From positions 310,001 to 374,000 of the forward strand of contig NZ_JAIVAM010000003.1 in assembly GCF_020171845.1 (NCBI RefSeq): a stretch of DNA of 64,000 nucleotides. Reading direction: 5' to 3'. Below the pieces are notes generated by a model, which had not been told where the DNA came from, ran no database searches, and saw nothing but the letters and a program-made list of their open reading frames with translations. The position numbers were made by a program, and so were the translations under genes. Shown in pieces: positions 58,004 through 64,000 of the stretch. The stretch comes from Cytobacillus kochii. Lineage in GTDB: Bacteria > Bacillota > Bacilli > Bacillales > Cytobacillaceae. The stretch's first letter is position 1. The number at the start of each line of letters is the position of its first letter.

Positions 58004-59064
58004 TGAATCCGATCATCCGCTATATCGAAGAAAATAGGATGGAACGGCTTACTTACGCCGATTTTATTCAGTTAGCCCTCTATCATCCTGATTTTGGATA
58101 TTATATGAAGGATGATAAAAAGATTGGTGTAGATGGGGACTTTTATACATCAGCAACAATGTCTCCTATGTATGCAACAATAATCGCTAAATGGTTTATA
58201 GAGCAGGTGAGAGTGAATCAACTGCCTGCAGCCGTGTTAGAAATGGGTGCAGGCGACGGTTCATTTGCTCAAGTCTTTATTAATCAATGGGAAGAGATGA
58301 CAGATGAGACGCTAGTTTATATATTAGTTGATGAAAGCCCTCATCATAGAAGATTACAAAAAGATAAATTAAGTAAACATCACAGTGTAAAACTTCATTT
58401 TCTTCAATCATTAGATGAATGTCCTACGTTTTCAGGGCTTGTTTTTTCTAATGAACTACTTGATGCGCTACCTGTTCATTTAGTAGAAAAAAAAGATGAT
58501 TGTTTATATGAAATAATGATTACTTCCAACCAAAATGTGCTAAACGAAGTCTATATTCCTATCGAAAATCAGAAAATCATTTCATACATCGAACAAATGT
58601 CGATTTCTTTATACAATGGCCAAAGAATGGAGATTCCATTATTTATGGATGGCATAAGTGCATCGATTAGCGATGTGTTAGAAAAAGGACTTGTATTGAC
58701 AGCTGATTATGGTTACACGGACGATGATTGGTTAATGCCGACGAGAAAAGATGGCAGCCTGAGGGGATACAGGAAACATCAGCTTATCCCCAATATCCTT
58801 ACACACGCTGGTGAGATGGATATTACTCATGATGTGCACTGGGATTCGTGGATCCGTTTTGGTGAGAAGTATGGGTTGACTTTTATGCAGAAATGGCGGC
58901 AAGATGAGTTTTTAATTGCATCTGGTATTCTAGATGAATTATCCAATCATAGTGGCGATCTATTTTCAAATGAGGCTAAGAAAAATCGTGAGATTCGAAC
59001 ATTATTAATGGATAGTGGAATCAGCCAATCGTTTCAGCTTGTTCTTCAGATAAAGAACCTTTAA
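58003..59064 (+). CDS. MidA/COG1565-like class I SAM-dependent methyltransferase
   Basis: 353 residues. Family features: TYADFIQLALYHPDFGYYM near the N terminus, DGDFYTSATMSPMYATII, the SAM loop LEMGAGDGSFAQ, and FSNELLDALPVHLV. Relatives include NDUFAF7, an arginine methyltransferase in complex I assembly; the bacterial target is unknown. No strong binding site; it is coupled to yqgX by a 1-bp overlap. Not in the B. subtilis version of the locus. Confidence 0.87.
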   Translation: MNPIIRYIEENRMERLTYADFIQLALYHPDFGYYMKDDKKIGVDGDFYTSATMSPMYATIIAKWFIEQVRVNQLPAAVLEMGAGDGSFAQVFINQWEEMTDETLVYILVDESPHHRRLQKDKLSKHHSVKLHFLQSLDECPTFSGLVFSNELLDALPVHLVEKKDDCLYEIMITSNQNVLNEVYIPIENQKIISYIEQMSISLYNGQRMEIPLFMDGISASISDVLEKGLVLTADYGYTDDDWLMPTRKDGSLRGYRKHQLIPNILTHAGEMDITHDVHWDSWIRFGEKYGLTFMQKWRQDEFLIASGILDELSNHSGDLFSNEAKKNREIRTLLMDSGISQSFQLVLQIKNL

Positions 59065-59066
59065 AA

Positions 59067-59110
59067 ACACAATAAAAAGAGGATGACGTTGCATCCTCTT
59101 TTTATTGTGT
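59067..59110. terminator. Bidirectional terminator between the methyltransferase gene and yqgY
   Basis: A 19-bp perfect stem (59067-59085 region with 59092-59110) around a 6-nt loop, with A-rich and T-rich arms; one of the strongest hairpins in the window. Confidence 0.92.
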
Positions 59111-59125
59111 TTGTTATGTGTGCTT

Positions 59126-59371
59126 TTAGTGTGACCCCATCCCTGGTACCATCATAAAGACAGTCCAATATGTGAATCCGATAAAGGCAACAGTCAAGTA
59201 TGCGCCAAAAATATAAATGTACATACGCTCTGTAAGCTTTAAGTAGCCTAGTAGCACAAAGAAACCAGTTTGGCCAAGGAATAGTAGTGCTGGTGTATAC
59301 ATATCACCTACATAAAACATAATTGCAAAAATAGCAGTCCAGAATCCCATAACTCTATACATGCGATCCAT
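59126..59371 (-). CDS. yqgY: DUF2626 small membrane protein (YqgY)
   Basis: 81 residues with three TM helices; begins MDRMYRVMGFWTAIFAIMFY and ends VPGMGSH. DUF2626/YqgY family, function unknown. AAAGGAGGG sits 6 nt before the ATG at 59371. Confidence 0.85.
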   Translation of the reverse strand: MDRMYRVMGFWTAIFAIMFYVGDMYTPALLFLGQTGFFVLLGYLKLTERMYIYIFGAYLTVAFIGFTYWTVFMMVPGMGSH

Positions 59372-59455
59372 ATGTATCCCTCCTTTAACACACACATATG
59401 TCCATTACTCAATAATTATAAGGTAATACTTGGTTAAAAGTAAACAGTATGTTTT

Positions 59456-60145
59456 TTATTTTGCGACAGCTTCATAAGAACATGAAATACACCCATTTAA
59501 CATATTACCCAATTCCCTTAATTCTATATCTAAAAAAACCGTCTCAAACATGCCTCGTAAAAATTCAAAGTGCATATGACATATTTCACCTTGATTTTTC
59601 TTTGCGGTTTCTTTAAAGGGACAATTAAACATTTCAAACATGATCTTTTTTCCATCAAAATTAAATTCTGGCTGAAGACCAGCCACTTCTGCTGCTTCAA
59701 TGACGAGAGCTAATTTTCTTTCAAATGAGTCCTCTAATGTAACCATTTGCCTGTGTAATGCTGTCTCCATCAATTTCTCGCCATATTTTTTCCCAGTTAT
59801 ATATAATGCTTTTTTTCCTTCTGGCCCAAGTGTAATCATTGTTTCGAGAAGAATATCTGATAACATTTGATAATTACGATAAGGAAAATGTAGTCCAATC
59901 TCGCTATCAGTTAGGTGATAGCGCTTGCTCGGTCGGCCACCTTGACCGGTTTTTTCTATTTTAGCTTCAAGCATGTGGATTTCTGCGAGTTTTGATAAAT
60001 GCAATCTAGCAACATTCGGGTGAATTGAAAACTCTTTAGCAATTTCTTTAACAGTGACAGGGAAATGTTTTTTAAGAACATACTGATAAATATAGTATCT
60101 CGTTGGATCGGATAATGTATTCGTAATTTTTAATGTTTCATTCAT
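59456..60145 (-). CDS. HTH regulator with C-terminal cysteine cluster (SufR-like)
   Basis: 229 residues. N-terminal winged HTH (LSDPTRYYIYQYVLKKHFPVT; IAKEFSIHPNVARLHLSKL) followed by GQGGRPSKRYHLT, the layout of COG2345/SufR-type regulators. C-terminal cysteines FNCPF, EICHMH and GCISC give C-x13-C-x29-C-x2-C, which could hold an Fe-S cluster or metal. ATG 60145 is 8 nt after GAGAGG. It is divergent from comG; target genes are unknown. The mgsR gene (yqgZ) found here in B. subtilis is absent. Confidence 0.82.
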   Translation of the reverse strand: MNETLKITNTLSDPTRYYIYQYVLKKHFPVTVKEIAKEFSIHPNVARLHLSKLAEIHMLEAKIEKTGQGGRPSKRYHLTDSEIGLHFPYRNYQMLSDILLETMITLGPEGKKALYITGKKYGEKLMETALHRQMVTLEDSFERKLALVIEAAEVAGLQPEFNFDGKKIMFEMFNCPFKETAKKNQGEICHMHFEFLRGMFETVFLDIELRELGNMLNGCISCSYEAVAK

Positions 60146-60409
60146 TATTCTCACCTCTCATATGGTTGTCATTATTCTTTTTTTCGTGATATGAATAGGA
60201 TTTTAAAGAAGCGATTGCACTGTCAGTCATTTGTGGATGTTTTATATTTGTTAATACCATTATATAGTAAAGCGTGTTGAAAGAGGAGAGGGTAGAGGGA
60301 ATCTCTTAAATGTTCAAAAAAAAGTTAAAGAAAAGGACTAAAATCATGCAGGAAACGATCTTTTTTTGGCGAATAATAAAATATCTTAAAAAAGGTGGTG
60401 ACTAATTAC
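60146..60409. other. Divergent intergenic region upstream of comGA
   Basis: About 260 bases between the HTH regulator and comGA. In B. subtilis ComK activates comG through paired AAAAN5TTTT boxes. A-rich and T-rich tracts occur at 60310-60375 but I could not fit a clean K-box pair. Confidence 0.45.
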
Positions 60410-61480
60410 TTGGTCTCAATGCAACGCATGGCTACCTTAATTTTAAGGGAAGCTGTGAAAACAGAAGTAACAGATATTCATTTTGTCCCCAGAAAGAATC
60501 ACACAATCATTTATTTCCGCTATGGCAAGCGCCTTGTCCCTAAACATTACATCCCTCATTATGAATCTGACCGCTTAATTTCTCATTTCAAGTTTATTGC
60601 ATCCATGGATATTGGTGAAAAACGAAAGCCACAAAATGGCGCCTATTCTACAGATATTGAAGGATATGAGATAGGCTTACGTTTCTCCACATTGCCCTCT
60701 CAATACAATGAAAGTCTTGTCATCCGTATCCTGCCACAATCGTCTCATATTTCTTCTCACAATGTTTCGCTATTTCCAACGATGTCCCGAAAAATCCTTG
60801 CTATGCTTAAACATGCGCACGGGATGATCATACTAACTGGTCCGACCGGTAGTGGAAAAACCTCAACCTTATATAGTCTGCTAAATGACAATTCCAACCT
60901 ATTCAATCGAAGTATTATCACTTTAGAAGATCCGATTGAGAAAAAGACTGACTCCTTACTGCAAGTCGAAGTAAATGAAAAGGCAGGCGTAACATATGCT
61001 ACTGGTTTGAAAGCTATCCTTAGGCACGACCCGGACATAATTATGGTTGGGGAAATACGCGACGCCCAAACAGCTAAAATAGCTGTGAGAGCAGCATTAA
61101 CTGGGCATTTAGTATTAACGACGATGCATACGAGAAATGCTGTTGGAGCCATACATCGTTTAGTGGAGTTTGGGGTAGCGTGGAAGCAAATAGAACAAAC
61201 GTTAGTAGCCATAACAGCACAGAGGCTTGTAGAATTAACCTGCCCATTTTGTGAAGGAGAATGTACCGATTTCTGTTATAGCTGTGGCAGGTTAAAAAGA
61301 GCTGGTGTGTTTGAATTATTGAGTGGAAGGGAATTGAATCAAGCTTTGAAAGCGGCGAAAAGTAGTCAGAATAATTACGAACCATATTTTTCGCTCAGGT
61401 CAGCTTTGAAAAAAGGGGTAGCCTTAGGGTATGTAAAAGAAAGTGAGTTTAATCGGTGGATTTTAGATGAAAAAAGTTAA
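60410..61480 (+). CDS. comGA: Competence pseudopilus assembly ATPase ComGA
   Basis: 356-residue GspE/PilB-type ATPase driving assembly of the DNA-uptake pseudopilus. Walker A GPTGSGKTSTLY, Asp box (TLEDPIE), Walker B IIMVGEIRDAQTA and His box TGHLVLTTMHTRNA are present; near the C terminus a Cys cluster CPFCEGECTDFCYSC may bind zinc. TTG 60410 is 9 nt after AAAGGTGGTG; a later ATG at 60419 is possible. Overlaps comGB by 14 bp. Confidence 0.95.
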   Translation: MVSMQRMATLILREAVKTEVTDIHFVPRKNHTIIYFRYGKRLVPKHYIPHYESDRLISHFKFIASMDIGEKRKPQNGAYSTDIEGYEIGLRFSTLPSQYNESLVIRILPQSSHISSHNVSLFPTMSRKILAMLKHAHGMIILTGPTGSGKTSTLYSLLNDNSNLFNRSIITLEDPIEKKTDSLLQVEVNEKAGVTYATGLKAILRHDPDIIMVGEIRDAQTAKIAVRAALTGHLVLTTMHTRNAVGAIHRLVEFGVAWKQIEQTLVAITAQRLVELTCPFCEGECTDFCYSCGRLKRAGVFELLSGRELNQALKAAKSSQNNYEPYFSLRSALKKGVALGYVKESEFNRWILDEKS

Positions 61481-62498
61481 ATGGACATTAAAGGAGCAAT
61501 GCGACTTCCTAAAGAAAGTAGGAGAATTATTATCCAGGGGTTATTCGCTCTCAGAAGCGATGGCGTCGGCGAGTTTGCAATTGACCTTAGAGAAAAAGCT
61601 CCAATTACAAGAGGTTATTTATCAGTTAAAAGAAGGTTTCCATCTGCACTCGGCCCTAGGATCGATGAACTTTAATTCACATCTAGTTGGTTATGTCTTT
61701 TTTGCTGAGCAACATGGGGGATTACAACAAGCTTTTATTGATGGCAGTGAAATGATGCAAAAGAGGGGAGAGGATATGCGAAAGTTAAAAAAGGCATTAA
61801 TGTATCCATGTTTCTTATTCCTTATCACCATACTACTGTTTTTTCTCGTTGAAAAAATCATTCTTCCTCGATTTACCTCACTTTTTCAGTCGATGAATGT
61901 CAACGAAAATACCTTTATGGTACTCCTTCAATGGATTGGTTCTGTTGCTCCTCTATTTTTAATTGTAATGTTCATCCTGTTACTATTTAGTTCTTTGTAT
62001 TACTACTTTATTTTTCGACGGTTATCAATGATCAGACAAGTATCTCTTGTTGTTCGCATACCGATTGTTGGCAAACTAGTCTCCCTTTTTTATACACATT
62101 ACTTTGCTATCCAATTGCATTATTTACTTGCAGGTGGGATGTCTATCACAACTTCCTTGAACTTATTTGCTAAAGATGAAAAACAACCATTAATGAAGGA
62201 AGTTGGTCAATATTTGCGTCGTAAGCTAGAAAATGGTGAACAATTAGATGAATTGATTCAGGTTTTTGGCTTTTTAGAATTAGATTTAAGGACAGTTATT
62301 CGTCATGGGCAGCAAAATGGAAAGCTAGAAGAAGAACTACAATTCTTTAGCCGCTATTGTCTGCAGCTGTTAGAAGAAAAAATAGATCAATTAATGAAAG
62401 TAATACAACCCACTATTTATCTTATTGTTGGTTGTTTAATCATTTCATTGTATTTGGCAGTAATGTTACCAATGTTTCAACTAATGGAGGGCGTATGA
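61467..62498 (+). CDS. comGB: Competence pseudopilus membrane platform protein ComGB
   Basis: 343-residue GspF/PilC family protein with two GspF repeats and three TM helices (~115-140, ~155-180, ~315-340). It starts MKKVKWTLKEQCDFLKKVGELL, and the second repeat has FLNL-like and RHGQQNGKLEEEL stretches. Overlaps comGA by 14 bp and comGC by 1-4 bp, so the operon is tightly coupled. Confidence 0.94.
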   Translation: MKKVKWTLKEQCDFLKKVGELLSRGYSLSEAMASASLQLTLEKKLQLQEVIYQLKEGFHLHSALGSMNFNSHLVGYVFFAEQHGGLQQAFIDGSEMMQKRGEDMRKLKKALMYPCFLFLITILLFFLVEKIILPRFTSLFQSMNVNENTFMVLLQWIGSVAPLFLIVMFILLLFSSLYYYFIFRRLSMIRQVSLVVRIPIVGKLVSLFYTHYFAIQLHYLLAGGMSITTSLNLFAKDEKQPLMKEVGQYLRRKLENGEQLDELIQVFGFLELDLRTVIRHGQQNGKLEEELQFFSRYCLQLLEEKIDQLMKVIQPTIYLIVGCLIISLYLAVMLPMFQLMEGV

Positions 62499-62815
62499 TG
62501 AAAAACATAAATAATGAAAAAGGGTTTACCATGATTGAAATGATGATTGTCTTGTTAGTCATATCTGTACTTTTAATTATTACAATTCCAAACATCACAA
62601 AAAACCAATCGGCAATAAACGAAAAAGGCTGTAGTGCTTATACAAAAATGGTTCAGAGTCAAGTCCAATCGTATGAATTAGCTAATAATAAGCTTCCTGA
62701 GTCATTGGATGTGCTTGTGACGGAGGAGTATTTAAATGAAGGTGAAACAACATGTCCGACCGGAGAAACACTTGTTTTAATAGATGGCATTGTGACGGCG
62801 GTGAGAGACGAATAA
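62498..62815 (+). CDS. comGC: Major competence pseudopilin ComGC
   Basis: 105-residue major pseudopilin. Prepilin motif KGFTMIEM with cleavage after Gly9 by ComC, methylated Phe10 and Glu at +5; hydrophobic helix follows. Two Cys residues (KGCSAY and ETTCPTG) can form the intramolecular disulphide known in ComGC. ATG 62498 (7 nt after GGAGG) is favoured over ATG 62495. Confidence 0.95.
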   Translation: MKNINNEKGFTMIEMMIVLLVISVLLIITIPNITKNQSAINEKGCSAYTKMVQSQVQSYELANNKLPESLDVLVTEEYLNEGETTCPTGETLVLIDGIVTAVRDE

Positions 62816-63243
62816 ATTTACAGTCAGGGTTTACTTTGATTGAATCATTAATTGTTTGGTCTGTTTTTAGTGTTATTCTTTTTATTACTGCTATAAGCAT
62901 GCAGCACCAATTTGAAGAGTATGATAATCAAGCTTTCTTTGCCAAATTTGAAGGTGACCTTCTATATGCTCAGCAGTATGCGATTGTAAATCAAACAACG
63001 GTTAGTGTTTATCTTTTACCTGATGAGCATGAATATATCTTTTCTAATGGTCGAAATATTTTCCTTCGTCAGAAATATAGTGAGGATTATTTCATTACTA
63101 GCGGTACAATGCCATTACATTTCAAATTTTTAAATACTGGGAAAATTAACCGTTTCGGTTACTTGCAAATCAAAAGCTCGCTTAAGCAGTACAAATTTGT
63201 TTTTCAAATAGGCAGAGGGAGATTTTATGTGGAAGCATACTAG
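62752..63243 (+). CDS. comGD: Minor competence pseudopilin ComGD
   Basis: 163 residues as written. Prepilin site SGFTLIESLI cleaved after Gly26, followed by a hydrophobic helix; the rest is beta-rich. The only standard start is ATG 62752, 7 nt after GAAGGTG, overlapping comGC by 64 bp and giving an odd 26-residue leader (Cys/Arg-rich, just the comGC sequence read in another frame). A leader of 5 residues would arise from ATA 62812 behind GGCGGTGAGAG. The mature protein is the same. Confidence 0.85.
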   Translation: MSDRRNTCFNRWHCDGGERRINLQSGFTLIESLIVWSVFSVILFITAISMQHQFEEYDNQAFFAKFEGDLLYAQQYAIVNQTTVSVYLLPDEHEYIFSNGRNIFLRQKYSEDYFITSGTMPLHFKFLNTGKINRFGYLQIKSSLKQYKFVFQIGRGRFYVEAY

Positions 63244-63526
63244 TGGTTTTATGCTCATTGATTTACTCTTCACGTTATCGGCGATGCTTTTAATCGCGAC
63301 TCTTTTTATTCCTGTCATGATTCGTCTCTATACGTACACACATATAGAAAATTTGAGATATGAAGCCACTCAAATTCTATATGAGGAAATGATGGACAAT
63401 GATAGGGTGCTACCTAGGACGGTGAGAAAAGACGAAATATCATTTCACCTTTTTAACAGTGAGGATAATAATATTTGTATCTCTTATCTCTATCAACGAG
63501 AAGTGATGATCTGTGAAAAGTATTAA
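63227..63526 (+). CDS. comGE: Minor competence pseudopilin ComGE
   Basis: 99 residues. Prepilin-like MWKHTSGFMLIDLLF; after Gly7 the mature N terminus is FMLID, with Asp instead of the usual Glu at +5. Single hydrophobic helix and a short polar tail. It overlaps comGD by 17 bp and comGF by 14 bp. Identified by position and prepilin layout more than by sequence. Confidence 0.85.
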   Translation: MWKHTSGFMLIDLLFTLSAMLLIATLFIPVMIRLYTYTHIENLRYEATQILYEEMMDNDRVLPRTVRKDEISFHLFNSEDNNICISYLYQREVMICEKY

Positions 63527-63971
63527 AAGAAACGGCTTTACGTTAATAGAAGCACTTATTGCTTTAGCTTGCTTTTTAATCATTGTGAGCTTTATGCCAC
63601 TTGTGTTTAAGGTTATTTCCGTTAACGAAAATATTGATGAAAGAAAGCAAAAGATTGAATGGCTCGTATTTATTCAGCAATTAAAAAAAGAAGTACGCGT
63701 TGCTGAGAAGATATCATTAGATAATCGAGGAGTGCTCATTTTATTAATAGACAATCAATCTATTAGCTATGAAAAATATGGTGATAAGTTAAGAAGGCGT
63801 GTGAATGGGGCAGGGCATGAAGTTGTGTTACAAAAGCTTCAATCCGTTCAATTTGAGGTGAAGGAAGATAACATGGTGCTTATTTATAAAAATATTTTCC
63901 AAAAAGAGTATCGGTCTTCTTTTTATCAAATGAAAATAAGGCGTACAAACGGTGACGAAGAAAATGAATGA
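63513..63971 (+). CDS. comGF: Minor competence pseudopilin ComGF
   Basis: 152 residues. Prepilin motif RNGFTLIEALI with cleavage after Gly8, then a hydrophobic helix; the C-terminal half ends YRSSFYQMKIRR, like ComGF. GTG start at 63513 inside comGE. Stop at 63969-63971 overlaps comGG. Confidence 0.9.
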   Translation: MKSIKRNGFTLIEALIALACFLIIVSFMPLVFKVISVNENIDERKQKIEWLVFIQQLKKEVRVAEKISLDNRGVLILLIDNQSISYEKYGDKLRRRVNGAGHEVVLQKLQSVQFEVKEDNMVLIYKNIFQKEYRSSFYQMKIRRTNGDEENE

Positions 63972-64000
63972 AAAGGGACTCTTTTATCCTTTTGTATTAA
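63964..64000 (+). CDS. comGG: ComGG, first codons only, cut by the window end
   Basis: An ATG at 63964 overlaps the comGF stop and opens a frame reading MNEKGLFYPFVL to the window edge. This resembles the start of ComGG (RGFIYPAVLF in B. subtilis), the last pseudopilin of the operon. Only 12 codons are visible, so the call rests on position and this short match. Confidence 0.7.
   Translation, partial: MNEKGLFYPFVL

Noticed and set aside
60300-60400. ComK box pair upstream of comGA
   Set aside because: A- and T-rich tracts are present but none gives AAAAN5TTTT twice with proper spacing.

Overview
The window is a stretch of low-GC Firmicute chromosome, almost certainly from a spore-forming Bacillaceae species. 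Protein families and gene order follow the Bacillus subtilis phoH-pgpH-ybeY-dgkA-cdd-era-recO-glyQS-ccpN-yqfL-yqxD-dnaG-sigA block and then yqfN through yqgY and comG, nearly gene for gene. Shine-Dalgarno sites are strong (AAGGAGG-like), TTG and GTG starts are frequent, and most operons end in clear rho-independent terminators. Many exported or membrane-proximal regions are very acidic (PbpA, cytochrome c550, PgpH), which would suit an alkaliphile or halotolerant relative, but that is only a guess. No rRNA, tRNA, CRISPR array, prophage, transposase or IS element was seen.

Layout. 1-6660: end of phoH, then pgpH (c-di-AMP hydrolase), ybeY, dgkA, cdd, era, yqzL, recO. 6670-9985: a glycine T-box leader and glyQS. 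10200-15570: ccpN and yqfL (carbon-flow control), yqxD, dnaG, sigA. 15990-17130: a lone acyl-CoA dehydrogenase placed between sigA and cccA. 17490-24520: cccA, trmK, yqfO, ispH, yqfQ, cshB, nfo, yqfT. 24610-26760: a zinc-uptake operon (znuC-znuB-zur) with a promoter and a partial Zur box. 26810-35140: yqfW, yqfX, ispG, yqfZ, yqgB, a Na/Pi cotransporter, yqgC, sodA, yqgE. 35250-42250: pbpA, then a PhoP-type repeat array and pstSCAB-phoU. 42290-43800: a divergent SDR/TetR pair with two palindromes. 44020-47370: yqzD/yqzC-like genes, divergent from a three-gene cassette (DUF4912-like protein, GT4 glycosyltransferase, unknown protein). 47440-59370: rpmG, yqgN, a DUF92 gene, yqgO, gluP, a spoVAF-like spore protein, yqgQ, glcK, yqgT, yqgU, yqgV, yqgW, yqgX, a MidA-like methyltransferase and yqgY. 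59450-60150: a cysteine-rich HTH regulator. 60410-64000: comGA-GF and the first codons of comGG.

Most of this is core information processing, phosphate and zinc homeostasis, isoprenoid synthesis (IspH and IspG), sporulation and competence. I saw no clearly new system. The best candidates for a second look are: start-site anomalies in yqxD, yqfL and comGD; the glycosyltransferase cassette with its unknown third gene; the SDR/TetR operators; the SufR-like cysteine regulator; and the insertions or absences relative to B. subtilis (acyl-CoA dehydrogenase and spoVAF-like gene gained; ltaS-like yqgS and mgsR not at their usual places).
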